Assembly: GCA_965652145.1 (NCBI GenBank)
Contig: CBFGTV010000002.1
Location: forward strand, 1 to 64,000
Direction of reading: 5' to 3'
Length of the DNA: 64,000 nt
Source of the DNA: CBFGTV01 sp965652145
Lineage (GTDB): Bacteria > Bacillota > Clostridia > Peptostreptococcales > Natronincolaceae
Shown in pieces: positions 25,104 through 32,967 of this stretch. The notes beneath the pieces are model-generated. The model worked only from the letters and a program-made list of their open reading frames with translations. It was not told the DNA's origin and did not search any database. A program made the translations under genes and the position numbers. Every line of letters starts with the position of its first letter. The stretch's first letter is position 1.

Positions 25104-25949
25104 ATGTATAAAATTGTTGGGAAGGCAGACTTAAATCCCCAGGTAACTCGAATGGATATTGATGCTCCGGCCATAGCCAGAAAGGCAGAGCCAGGGCAAT
25201 TTATTATACTGAGGGTCAATGAAAGTGGGGAAAGGATACCATTAACTATTGCAGATTACGATCGTGAAGCAGGTACCGTTACCATCATTTTTCAAAAGGT
25301 GGGAAAAACCACCAGATTGTTGGGAGCCATGGAGGAAGGGGAATTTATTTTAGATTTTGTTGGCCCCCTGGGGGCTGCCTCCCATTTAGAGGGCTATCAA
25401 CGGGTGGCTGTCATTGGCGGAGGCCTGGGAACAGCCATTGCCTTTCCCCAGGCCAAGAAGCTCCATAGTCTGGGTGCAGAGGTGCATTCTATCATTGGAT
25501 TTAGAAATCAAGAGATGATTATTTTAGAGGATGAGGTCAGGGCAGTAAGTGATCGATTGGTGGTAACCACCGATGATGGTTCCAATGGTCGAAGGGGCTT
25601 TGTTACCGATGTCCTTAAACAACTGATAGAGGAAGGGAACCAATACGACCTGGTCATAGCCATTGGGCCCTTAATCATGATGAAGGTGGTTTGTGATTTA
25701 ACCAGGCAATACGACATTAAAACCATTATCAGTATGAATCCTGTCATGATAGACGGAACAGGTATGTGTGGCGGATGCCGGGTTACCTATGATGGTCAAA
25801 CCAAATTTGCCTGTATCGACGGCCCCGATTTTGATGGACACTTAATCGATTTTGACGAGGCCATGAGGAGACAGCGAATGTACTTCGATCAGGAGAAACG
25901 CTCATTGGAAGCACATCAATGCACGATGGGAGGGCTAATCAATGGCTAA
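25104..25949 (+). CDS. NfnA-type ferredoxin-NADP+ oxidoreductase small subunit
   Basis: 281 residues from ATG 25104, which has GGGAGG upstream; an in-frame ATG at 25080 precedes that site. It has an FAD-binding barrel (PGQFIILRVNESGERIPLTIADY), an NAD(P) site (VAVIGGGLGTAIAF), and a C-terminal [2Fe-2S] motif (MCGGCRVTY with C222 and C225, FACIDGPDFDG). With the next gene it forms the electron-bifurcating NADH-dependent ferredoxin:NADP+ reductase, also called sulfide dehydrogenase SudB. Overlaps nfnB by 8 bases. Such enzymes are typical of fermentative anaerobes. Confidence 0.88.
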   Translation: MYKIVGKADLNPQVTRMDIDAPAIARKAEPGQFIILRVNESGERIPLTIADYDREAGTVTIIFQKVGKTTRLLGAMEEGEFILDFVGPLGAASHLEGYQRVAVIGGGLGTAIAFPQAKKLHSLGAEVHSIIGFRNQEMIILEDEVRAVSDRLVVTTDDGSNGRRGFVTDVLKQLIEEGNQYDLVIAIGPLIMMKVVCDLTRQYDIKTIISMNPVMIDGTGMCGGCRVTYDGQTKFACIDGPDFDGHLIDFDEAMRRQRMYFDQEKRSLEAHQCTMGGLING

Positions 25950-27336
25950 TATGGCACTTGAAAAGGTAAAAATGCAGGAGCGGAACCCTAACACACGGAA
26001 TCAAGACTTTTTAGAGGTTGCTCTGGGTTATGATGAAGCCATGGCAAGGGAAGAAGCCTCCCGGTGCTTACAGTGCAAGCATCAGCCCTGTGTAGGGGGA
26101 TGTCCGGTGAATGTAAAAATACCAGATTTTATCAGTCTTATCGCAACGGGAGACTATGAAGGAGCCTACCATAAAATTAAAGAGACCAATTCCTTGCCGG
26201 CGGTATGCGGCAGAGTGTGTCCCCAGGAGAACCAATGCGAAGCCCGCTGTGTCAGGGCAAAGAAGGGAGAGGCCGTGGCAATCGGAAGATTGGAACGCTT
26301 TGTGGCGGATAGGAATATGGAATCACCCGGAAAGGAAGCCTCGCTGCCCAAGTCCAATGGCATTAAGGTGGCGGTTGTCGGTTCGGGGCCGGCAGGTCTT
26401 ACCTGTGCCGGGGACCTGGCCAAGCTGGGCTATAAAGTAACCGTCTTTGAAGCCTTTCATACACCTGGAGGTGTATTGATGTACGGCATACCGGAATTCA
26501 GACTGCCGAAGAAGATTGTACAAAGAGAAATCCAGCAGTTAAAGGCGTTAAACGTTGAAATTCAGACTAATATGGTGATCGGCAAGGTCTATTCTGTAGA
26601 TGAACTGATGGAGGCCGGCTATCGGGCAGTTTTCATCGGATCAGGGGCAGGCCTGCCTAACTTCATGAATATACCGGGGGAAAACTTGAACGGAGTATAT
26701 TCTGCTAACGAGTTTCTGACAAGAATTAATCTAATGAAGGCCTATGAATTTCCAGACTATGATACCCCAGTTTGGGTAGGTAAACGGGTAGCAGTCATCG
26801 GCAGCGGGAATGTGGCTATGGATGCCGCCAGAAGTGCCAAACGCCTGGGGGCAGAGGAGGTCTACATTGTCTATCGGCGATCTGAGGCAGAAATGCCTGC
26901 TCGATTGGAGGAAATACATCATGCCAAGGAGGAGGGGATTCAGTTTAAGCTCCTAACCAATCCAACGAAAATCCTTGGTACCCAGGAGGGCTGGGTAAGG
27001 GCCATAGAATGTGTTGAAATGGAATTGGGGGAACCGGATCAATCAGGAAGAAGAAGGGTCCAGGCCGTTCCAGGCTCAGAATATGAATTTCCCGTTGAAA
27101 CCGTCATTGTGGCCATCGGTCAATCCCCCAACCCTTTAATTAAAAGTACAACCGAGGGATTAAAAACCCATTCATGGGGGGGAATTGTTGTAGAGGAAGA
27201 GACAGGTGCCACCAGTAAAGCAGGCGTCTATGCTGGGGGCGATGCCGTAACAGGGGCTGCTACGGTCATTCTGGCCATGGGAGCGGGAAAAACCGCTGCC
27301 AGGGCGATACATCAGCAATTGATGGAAAAACGATAA
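25942..27336 (+). CDS. NfnB-type subunit, glutamate synthase small-chain-like flavoprotein
   Basis: 464 residues. The N-terminus has two [4Fe-4S] motifs (C42, C45, C50, C54 and C89, C93, C99, C103). FAD-binding VVGSGPAGLTCAG and NADPH-binding VIGSGNVAMDAARSA follow, with a C-terminal GGDAVTGAATVILAMGAG segment. This matches GltD/NfnB (SudA). Paired with NfnA and with no large glutamate synthase subunit near, bifurcating NADP reduction is more likely than glutamate synthesis. It is followed by a strong terminator, so the pair is a closed operon. Confidence 0.9.
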   Translation: MANMALEKVKMQERNPNTRNQDFLEVALGYDEAMAREEASRCLQCKHQPCVGGCPVNVKIPDFISLIATGDYEGAYHKIKETNSLPAVCGRVCPQENQCEARCVRAKKGEAVAIGRLERFVADRNMESPGKEASLPKSNGIKVAVVGSGPAGLTCAGDLAKLGYKVTVFEAFHTPGGVLMYGIPEFRLPKKIVQREIQQLKALNVEIQTNMVIGKVYSVDELMEAGYRAVFIGSGAGLPNFMNIPGENLNGVYSANEFLTRINLMKAYEFPDYDTPVWVGKRVAVIGSGNVAMDAARSAKRLGAEEVYIVYRRSEAEMPARLEEIHHAKEEGIQFKLLTNPTKILGTQEGWVRAIECVEMELGEPDQSGRRRVQAVPGSEYEFPVETVIVAIGQSPNPLIKSTTEGLKTHSWGGIVVEEETGATSKAGVYAGGDAVTGAATVILAMGAGKTAARAIHQQLMEKR

Positions 27337-27355
27337 AATATTATGAAGTAATTTT

Positions 27356-27388
27356 GAGAAGGCCTTAAGCTTAGGGCCTTCTCTTTTA
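27356..27388 (+). terminator. Terminator after nfnB
   Basis: GAGAAGGCCTTA pairs with TAGGGCCTTCTC around an AGCT loop (27356-27383), then TTTTAAAT. Confidence 0.85.
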
Positions 27389-27473
27389 AATATATCAAAT
27401 ATCTTAAGGGAAATAACCTCTTTTTTAGGGTAAAGGTATTCTTTTCCTAATTCTTAAAAAATTCAATGTAAAA

Positions 27474-27502
27474 TTGCTAAAAGTGCCGGTATCACATATA
27501 AT
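27474..27502 (+). promoter_or_regulatory. Promoter of the mrnC-thyX-rlmB-yacP group
   Basis: TTGCTA (27474-27479), 17-bp spacer, TATAAT (27497-27502). The TTG that could open a longer mrnC frame is part of this -35 box, which rules it out as a start. Confidence 0.8.
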
Positions 27503-27539
27503 AATAGTTAGGAAAAAGATAAAAAAAGGCAGGTTAATT

Positions 27540-28016
27540 ATGGAATCCTTTATAAAACAGATGATGAAGGGAAACACGATCAAAACAGAGCAAGAGGTAA
27601 AAATGATGGCACCCCTGGTATTGGCCTATATGGGGGATGCCATTTTTGAGGTTTTTATTCGTAACTATTTAATACAGACAATGACGGTTTCAGTCAATGC
27701 CCTTCACAAGACCGCAACGAAATATGTAAAGGCCAAGGCCCAGGCAGAAATTGTACATGCCCTTGAGCCCCAGCTGTCAGAGGAAGAATGGGGAATTGTC
27801 AAGCGAGGCCGTAACCAAAAATCAGCTACGGTGCCTAAAAATGCAGTATTGTCTGATTATCGCTATGCTACGGGCTTTGAAGCCCTGCTGGGATATTTAT
27901 TTTACAGAGGAGAGGTTGAAAGACTACTGGCCTTGATGATTCGATCCGTTGAGATCATCAATGAAAACATTGACATACTTGAAAAGGGGGATAACAGCCA
28001 TGGACAGGAGGGCTAA
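27540..28016 (+). CDS. mrnC: Mini-ribonuclease 3
   Basis: 158 residues: an RNase III catalytic domain without the dsRNA-binding domain. It matures 23S rRNA ends. The signature APLVLAYMGDAIFEVFIRNYL carries the acidic metal ligands, and a second cluster lies at YRYATGFEALLGYLF. The start at 27540 is chosen because a promoter occupies the longer frame and a weak AGGCAGG precedes it. In relatives this gene directly follows cysS; here about 5.6 kb intervenes. Its end overlaps the next gene by 17 bases. Confidence 0.92.
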   Translation: MESFIKQMMKGNTIKTEQEVKMMAPLVLAYMGDAIFEVFIRNYLIQTMTVSVNALHKTATKYVKAKAQAEIVHALEPQLSEEEWGIVKRGRNQKSATVPKNAVLSDYRYATGFEALLGYLFYRGEVERLLALMIRSVEIINENIDILEKGDNSHGQEG

Positions 28017-28365
28017 AACCCTGGTGTTGGCCACAGCAATACTTTTTTCTGTCTTATTGATAAAATCTTTATGGATTGACCCAGTGGGAAATTTGGCGGG
28101 AGACCAGAACCGATATGGGGATTTTGCCCTGGAGGCAGCAGCTGCTGTCCATCATCCTATTGTCCTTAAGCCCCCCGTTATTACCTATCGGCTTATTGAG
28201 GTGAGCCACGAGGCTTCTGAGGGAGAAATTACTAAAATTCTAATCAATGAGGGGGGAAATTCCTATTTAGAGGAGCTTGAAGGAAAATATGCAGCAAAGG
28301 TTAGAATTTATTTTTTAGGGGTATTCCCCTATCGTGACATCAAAATTGAAGGGGGAATTGAATAA
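28000..28365 (+). CDS. Small single-pass membrane protein, unknown function
   Basis: 121 residues from the ATG at 28000, which follows AAAGGGGG. One N-terminal transmembrane helix (about 6-22, TLVLATAILFSVLLIKSLW) precedes an external or soluble domain with no motif I recognise (ITYRLIEVSHEASEGEITKI). Its start lies inside mrnC and its stop shares one base with the thyX start, so it is translationally coupled on both sides and is likely a real gene rather than a chance frame. Confidence 0.65.
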   Translation: MDRRAKTLVLATAILFSVLLIKSLWIDPVGNLAGDQNRYGDFALEAAAAVHHPIVLKPPVITYRLIEVSHEASEGEITKILINEGGNSYLEELEGKYAAKVRIYFLGVFPYRDIKIEGGIE

Positions 28366-29138
28366 TGGAAGCAAAGTTAAAGGTCACCCTGCTTACCCAT
28401 ACACCGGAACCGGAAAAAATCCTGGCGGCAGCAGCGAAGCTATGCTACTCCTCCAGTAATATAGAGGAGCTTTTAGAAAATCAGAAACCTGAAACCATTG
28501 GAAACTTCATTGAAATGCTGGCCCAAATGGGGCACGAATCGCCCTTTGAGCATATTAGCTTTACCTTTGGTATTGAGGGGGTGTCCAGAAGCCTGACCCA
28601 TCAACTGGTAAGACATCGAATTGGCTCCAGCTATTCTCAAAAAAGTCAGCGTTATGTCTCTGAGGGTCAGTTTGAATTTGTCGTTCCGCCTGCAATAAAA
28701 AATAACCCCCAGGCCCATGGGGTATTTGTTGAAGCCATGAAGCAGCAGCAGCAGGCATATGATCAACTGGTTGACCTGCTGTTTCAGCAGCACTATGAAA
28801 AGCTACTGGCAAAAGGTGTTGATGAAAAACAGGCAAAGTCAAAGGCCAGCAAACAGGCCATTGAAGATGCCCGCTTTGTGCTTCCCAATGCCTGTGAAAC
28901 GAAAATCGTAGTGACCATGAATGCCAGGGCATTATTTAACTTTTTTCATCATCGCTGTTGTAATCGTGCCCAATGGGAAATCAGGGCTCTGGCCATTGAA
29001 ATGCTGAAGTTGGTAAGACAGGTGGCCCCCAGGGTTTTTCGCCATAGTGGACCAAATTGTCTAAATCAGCCCTGCCCTGAAGGGAAAATGACCTGTGGCA
29101 GCATAAAAGAAGTAAGGAACTTCTTTCAGTTGCTGTAA
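28365..29138 (+). CDS. thyX: Flavin-dependent thymidylate synthase
   Basis: Makes dTMP from dUMP using methylene-THF and FADH2, without DHFR-type oxidation of folate. The 257-residue protein has the ThyX motif at 83-96, RHRIGSSYSQKSQR. The spacing between RHR and the following S-x-R is 8 residues, one more than the textbook RHRx7S. GHESPFEH and FVLPNACETKIVVTMNAR are also conserved. The ATG overlaps the preceding stop (TAATG). ThyX is common in anaerobes lacking thyA. Confidence 0.94.
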   Translation: MEAKLKVTLLTHTPEPEKILAAAAKLCYSSSNIEELLENQKPETIGNFIEMLAQMGHESPFEHISFTFGIEGVSRSLTHQLVRHRIGSSYSQKSQRYVSEGQFEFVVPPAIKNNPQAHGVFVEAMKQQQQAYDQLVDLLFQQHYEKLLAKGVDEKQAKSKASKQAIEDARFVLPNACETKIVVTMNARALFNFFHHRCCNRAQWEIRALAIEMLKLVRQVAPRVFRHSGPNCLNQPCPEGKMTCGSIKEVRNFFQLL

Positions 29139-29210
29139 TGGCTTATAAAAGTGGCTCTCAAGAGGGAAAATAAATGCGGCGCATTTACCAATAAAAGAGG
29201 AAGTGAAGAA

Positions 29211-29954
29211 ATGAGAAATGATAAAATCATAGGAAGAAACCCGGTAATAGAGGGGATCAAGTCAGGCAGAGAAATTGATAAGATTTTGGTGGCCAAGGGA
29301 GCCGGTGAGGGGTCTGTTAAAAAAATCATGGCCATGGCCAAAGAAAAGGGAATTCCAGTTCAGCAGGTAGAACGACAAAAACTCAATGAATTATCTGAAG
29401 GGGAGACCCATCAAGGGGTTATTGCCTTTGCAGCGGCCCATGATTACGTAGCGTTGGAAGACATTTTAGAGGGAGTAAAACAAAAAGGAAAGGAGCCTTT
29501 TTTGTTGATTTTAGATGAAATTATGGACCCCCACAATTTGGGCTCCATGATCCGGACAGCCGATGCTGTTGGTGTAGACGGTATAATCATTCCTAAAAGA
29601 AGGGCTGTGGGGTTAACCTCAGTGGTGGCCAAAACCTCTGCCGGAGCCATTGAATATGTTCCGGTAGCAAAGGTTTCAAATATTGGGCAAACCATAGACA
29701 AGCTCAAAAAAATGGGAATTTGGGTCACCGGGGCCGATATGGCAGGAGAAAAGGAGCATTATTTAATGAATTTAAAGGGGCCCATCGCATTGGTCATTGG
29801 CAGTGAAGGCAGCGGCCTGTCACGACTGGTGAAAGAAAAATGTGATTTTTTGGTGAAGCTGCCGATGGTTGGCCAGATCACTTCCTTGAATGCCTCCGTT
29901 GCTGCAGCCGTGCTGATGTATGAAGTTCTTCGTCAAAGATCAATTGGTTCTTAG
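29211..29954 (+). CDS. rlmB: 23S rRNA (guanosine-2'-O-)-methyltransferase RlmB
   Basis: SpoU/TrmH family enzyme that methylates G2251 in the ribosomal P loop. It has 247 residues from ATG 29211, which has GAGGAAGTG upstream; the in-frame start at 29151 would add an unrelated lysine-rich tail. An N-terminal L30e-like substrate-binding domain precedes the knotted catalytic domain with the three SPOUT motifs: NLGSMIRTADAVG, GSEGSGLSRL and LNASVAAAVLMYE. It lies in the conserved mrnC-rlmB-yacP-sigH order. Confidence 0.93.
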   Translation: MRNDKIIGRNPVIEGIKSGREIDKILVAKGAGEGSVKKIMAMAKEKGIPVQQVERQKLNELSEGETHQGVIAFAAAHDYVALEDILEGVKQKGKEPFLLILDEIMDPHNLGSMIRTADAVGVDGIIIPKRRAVGLTSVVAKTSAGAIEYVPVAKVSNIGQTIDKLKKMGIWVTGADMAGEKEHYLMNLKGPIALVIGSEGSGLSRLVKEKCDFLVKLPMVGQITSLNASVAAAVLMYEVLRQRSIGS

Positions 29955-29969
29955 ATTGGTAGAATTGAC

Positions 29970-30488
29970 GTGAGGGCAGTGAAGGAACATCTATTAATTG
30001 ATGGCTATAATGTCATTAATGCATGGCCCCAACTGAGGGAAATTAGCCGGGAAGACCTGGAGGGGGCACGGCGTCAGCTCATTGAAATGATGGCAGAATA
30101 TCAGGCTTATAAGGATCTTAAGGTGACCATTGTCTTTGATGCGCACCTGGTGAAATACAGCATGGAAAAGATAGAACATCAGATGGGGGTTACCGTGGTT
30201 TTTACCAAAGAAAAGGAGACGGCCGATGGATATATAGAGAAGAAAATTATCGAATTATCTAAAAGAAATCGGGTTCAGGTGGTAACCAATGATTGGCTTG
30301 AGCAGCAAATGATATTGGGCAGCGGTGCTACTCGAATTTCTGTCAGGGAGTTATTGCTGGATTATGAGAGAATCAAAGAAAAAATTACAAAAAAAACTGA
30401 AGAAATCCAATTAAAAAAGGATTACCTCTCAAATCGACTGGATCAATCTGTTTTAGAAAAACTCGAAAAATTCAGACGCAAGCTGTGA
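29970..30488 (+). CDS. NYN domain ribonuclease-like protein (YacP/Rae1 type)
   Basis: 172 residues. The NYN (PIN-like) fold starts at LLIDGYNVINAWP with the first catalytic Asp, and later has VFDAHLV, ETADGYIEKKI and VVTNDW. In Bacillus the orthologue Rae1 is a ribosome-associated endonuclease. The last 40 residues are a Lys/Glu-rich helix. The start is the GTG at 29970; the ribosome binding site is weak and the GTG at 29979 is an alternative. It lies 15 bases after rlmB. Confidence 0.87.
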   Translation: MRAVKEHLLIDGYNVINAWPQLREISREDLEGARRQLIEMMAEYQAYKDLKVTIVFDAHLVKYSMEKIEHQMGVTVVFTKEKETADGYIEKKIIELSKRNRVQVVTNDWLEQQMILGSGATRISVRELLLDYERIKEKITKKTEEIQLKKDYLSNRLDQSVLEKLEKFRRKL

Positions 30489-30494
30489 AATGCC

Positions 30495-30524
30495 TTGACT
30501 TTACATAATTTGATAGGTTATAAT
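30495..30524 (+). promoter_or_regulatory. Promoter of sigH
   Basis: TTGACT (30495-30500), 18-bp spacer, TATAAT (30519-30524). Confidence 0.75.
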
Positions 30525-30569
30525 TAAAGCAGGTTTTTGGGCATTTTTATTATGGTGGAGGCGATGTGT

Positions 30570-31217
30570 GTGGGTATTGGTGTTGCAAAAAGAGATATAA
30601 TAGAATCATGTTCAGAATTACCAGATGAGGCGATCGTCGAAGATGCTAAAAATGGCGATATTGTTGCCCTGGAGCTTTTGATTAAAAAGTATCGAAATTT
30701 TGTACGTGCTAAGGCCAGGTCCTATTTTTTGATCGGTGCAGACCGTGAAGATATTGTTCAAGAAGGAATGATTGGCCTTTACAAGGCAATCCGGGATTTT
30801 AGACCGGACAAGCTTTCTTCTTTTAAAGCCTTTGCTGAATTATGTATTACGAGGCAGATTATCACAGCTATTAAAACTGCTACTCGGCAGAAACATATCC
30901 CTTTAAATTCCTATGTATCTTTAAATAAGCCAATTTATGACGAGGAATCGGATCGAACGCTACTGGATGTCATCTCAGGTCAAAAAATAACTGATCCCGA
31001 AGAACTCATTATTTGTCGTGAGGAACTGGGGCATATTGAAGGGAAAATTGGAGAAATTTTAAGTGATCTGGAGTGGAAGGTCCTCATGCTGTATTTGCAG
31101 GGCCGTTCCTATCAAGAAATTGCCGCAGACCTGGACCGTCATGTCAAGTCAATTGATAATGCCCTACAAAGGGTAAAGCGTAAGCTGGAACGTTATTTAG
31201 AGGTCAGGAATACCTGA
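30570..31217 (+). CDS. sigH: RNA polymerase sporulation sigma factor SigH
   Basis: A 215-residue sigma-70 family factor for transition-state and early sporulation genes. Region 2 (DREDIVQEGMIGLYKAIRDF) and region 4 helix-turn-helix (LQGRSYQEIAADLDRHVKSIDNALQRVKRKL) are clear. GTG 30570 is preferred, because GGTGGAGG (30554-30561) lies 8 bases upstream; the ATG at 30564 is too close. The gene's position after yacP is the standard one in spore formers. Confidence 0.93.
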   Translation: MGIGVAKRDIIESCSELPDEAIVEDAKNGDIVALELLIKKYRNFVRAKARSYFLIGADREDIVQEGMIGLYKAIRDFRPDKLSSFKAFAELCITRQIITAIKTATRQKHIPLNSYVSLNKPIYDEESDRTLLDVISGQKITDPEELIICREELGHIEGKIGEILSDLEWKVLMLYLQGRSYQEIAADLDRHVKSIDNALQRVKRKLERYLEVRNT

Positions 31218-31250
31218 GCGGTTATGGTAAGGGACTTCCCGGAAATGGTA

Positions 31251-31280
31251 TTGACAATGGAGTAGGATACATAGTAAAAT
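31251..31280 (+). promoter_or_regulatory. Promoter of tuf copy 1
   Basis: TTGACA (31251-31256), 18-bp spacer, TAAAAT (31275-31280). It gives a leader of about 200 bases. Confidence 0.7.
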
Positions 31281-31300
31281 ATTCTACGAATAGTATGGAG

Positions 31301-31360
31301 ATTGATTTCTGTGCAAAAAAGGCCTTTCCTAAAGGCCTTCAAAATTGCACATTCTTCAAT
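31301..31360. repeat. Nested 60-nt stem in the tuf leader; works as a terminator on the - strand
   Basis: Three stacked inverted repeats share one centre: ATTGA/TCAAT (31301-31305, 31356-31360), GTGCAA/TTGCAC (31311-31316, 31345-31350) and AAGGCCTTT/AAAGGCCTT (31319-31327, 31331-31339) with a CCT loop. A symmetric 5x5 internal loop separates the outer two. On the - strand the core is followed by six T's, like an intrinsic terminator; on the + strand no T-run follows. Confidence 0.7.
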
Positions 31361-31429
31361 GGGGTCGACATAGATACACCCGGCATCGTGTCCATAGCCC
31401 ATGAAGATCAAATCCATCAAATAAGCCAT
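31351..31429 (-). pseudogene. Possible remnant of a - strand gene
   Basis: A 26-codon stretch beginning MAYLMDLIFMGYGHDAGC runs into the - strand terminator hairpin without a stop codon. There is no ribosome binding site. The composition looks protein-like and the terminator suggests that a - strand transcription unit once ended here. I cannot assign a family, and chance is a real alternative. Confidence 0.25.
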
Positions 31430-31490
31430 ATGTGGTGAATGAATTAATTATTTTTTGGATACCATCTTAATATTTAAGGAGGAGAAAAAA

Positions 31491-32684
31491 ATGGCGAAAG
31501 CAAAATTTGAAAGAAGCAAGCCCCATGTAAACATAGGAACAATCGGACACGTAGACCATGGAAAGACAACCTTAACAGCAGCAATCACAATAACATTAAA
31601 CAAAAGATTTGGAACAGGGGGAGCAGTAGCCTTTGACCAAATCGACAAGGCACCAGAGGAAAAGGAAAGAGGAATCACAATATCAACATCCCACGTAGAA
31701 TACGAAACACCAAACAGACACTATGCCCACGTAGACTGCCCAGGCCATGCTGACTATGTAAAGAACATGATTACAGGAGCAGCCCAAATGGACGGAGCGA
31801 TTCTGGTATGTTCAGCAGCAGACGGACCAATGCCTCAAACAAGAGAGCACATCCTGTTATCAAGACAGGTAGGGGTACCATACATCGTAGTATTCTTAAA
31901 CAAATGCGATATGGTGGATGACGAAGAGCTATTAGAATTAGTAGAAATGGAAATTAGAGATTTATTGAACATGTATGAATTCCCAGGAGACGATACACCA
32001 ATTGTAAGGGGATCAGCACTACAAGCATTAAATGATCCAGATGGAGCATGGGGAGATAAGATTGTAGAGCTGTTTGAAATCATAGATGGATACATTCCAG
32101 AGCCAGAAAGAGATACCGACAAGCCCTTCCTAATGCCAGTAGAGGACGTATTCTCCATTACAGGAAGAGGAACAGTAGCAACAGGAAGAGTAGAAAGAGG
32201 TATCGTAAAGGTACAAGACGAAGTAGAGCTAGTAGGTTTGGCAGACGAGAAGAGAAAGCTGGTAGTAACAGGAGTAGAAATGTTCAGAAAGCTACTAGAC
32301 CAAGCCCAAGCGGGAGACAACGTAGGGGTACTGTTAAGAGGGATCCAAAGAACAGAAATTGAAAGAGGACAAGTATTATCAAAGCCAGGAACAATCAACC
32401 CCCATACAAAGTTTAAGGCAGAGGTATACGTATTAAAGAAAGAAGAGGGAGGAAGACATACACCCTTCTTTGACGGATACAGACCCCAATTCTACTTTAG
32501 AACAACAGACGTAACAGGAAGCATCAAGCTGCCAGACGGAGTAGAAATGGTAATGCCAGGAGACAACATTGCAATGGAAATCGAACTAATCAGCCCGATA
32601 GCGATTGAAGAGGGATTAAGATTTGCGATTCGTGAAGGCGGAAGAACAGTAGGAGCCGGTGTTGTTGCTTCTATTACTGAGTAA
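31491..32684 (+). CDS. tuf: Elongation factor Tu, copy 1
   Basis: Delivers aminoacyl-tRNA to the ribosome. 397 residues: GTP-binding domain with GHVDHGKT (19-26), DCPGH (82-86) and NKCD (137-140), then the two beta-barrel domains. The ATG at 31491 has AAGGAGGAG upstream. The coding sequence appears identical base for base to copy 2 at 48033-49226, including 19 bases before the ATG, and the two differ from the third base of the stop codon onward (TAA here, TAG there). Codon choice is extreme (ACA, GTA, GCA, AGA favoured), unlike nearby genes. This copy stands alone with its own promoter and leader. Confidence 0.97.
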   Translation: MAKAKFERSKPHVNIGTIGHVDHGKTTLTAAITITLNKRFGTGGAVAFDQIDKAPEEKERGITISTSHVEYETPNRHYAHVDCPGHADYVKNMITGAAQMDGAILVCSAADGPMPQTREHILLSRQVGVPYIVVFLNKCDMVDDEELLELVEMEIRDLLNMYEFPGDDTPIVRGSALQALNDPDGAWGDKIVELFEIIDGYIPEPERDTDKPFLMPVEDVFSITGRGTVATGRVERGIVKVQDEVELVGLADEKRKLVVTGVEMFRKLLDQAQAGDNVGVLLRGIQRTEIERGQVLSKPGTINPHTKFKAEVYVLKKEEGGRHTPFFDGYRPQFYFRTTDVTGSIKLPDGVEMVMPGDNIAMEIELISPIAIEEGLRFAIREGGRTVGAGVVASITE

Positions 32685-32967
32685 TAGGCTAGTTGTTGAA
32701 TTAGATGGGGAAGGGACTAGGGGAAGCCTAGTCCCTTAAAAGTAATTGTTGGTAAATAATAGGAAGTCTAAAGGGCTATACTAAAATAAAATAAACCAAC
32801 CCTTATGTAAGGACTGGAGGGCCCGGAGACGGGGAAATTTTTATTGACACCAAAATAAAAGTATGATAGATTTTATTAGGTACCAATATATAATCGAAGC
32901 ACCTGTGTGTTGTAGATAAATTAAACAATATTCATATTTATGTCGGCTTTTTCTAGGAGGTGTAACA
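32685..32967 (+). promoter_or_regulatory. tuf/rpmG intergenic region: hairpin and promoter
   Basis: AAGGGACTAGG (32711-32721) pairs with CCTAGTCCCTT (32727-32737), a strong stem after tuf but without a T-run. A GC-richer patch (GGAGGGCCCGGAGACGGGG, 32816-32834) is of unknown meaning. TTGACA (32844-32849) with TAGATT (32867-32872), 17-bp spacing, is the likely promoter of rpmG-secE-nusG. The ribosome binding site is AGGAGGTG. Confidence 0.65.

Noticed and set aside
27474..27539. TTG start giving mrnC 22 more codons
   Set aside because: The TTG belongs to the -35 box of a good promoter, so this stretch is mostly upstream of the transcript.
31835..32398. 187-codon open frame antisense to tuf, repeated exactly at 48377-48940
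   Set aside because: It exists in both copies only because tuf is duplicated. It is a shadow of the biased tuf codons and has no ribosome binding site.
32740..32835. GC-richer patch near GGAGGGCCCGGAGACGGGG as a possible tRNA or small RNA
   Set aside because: No cloverleaf arms and no T-loop GTTCRA motif. Left as unexplained sequence.
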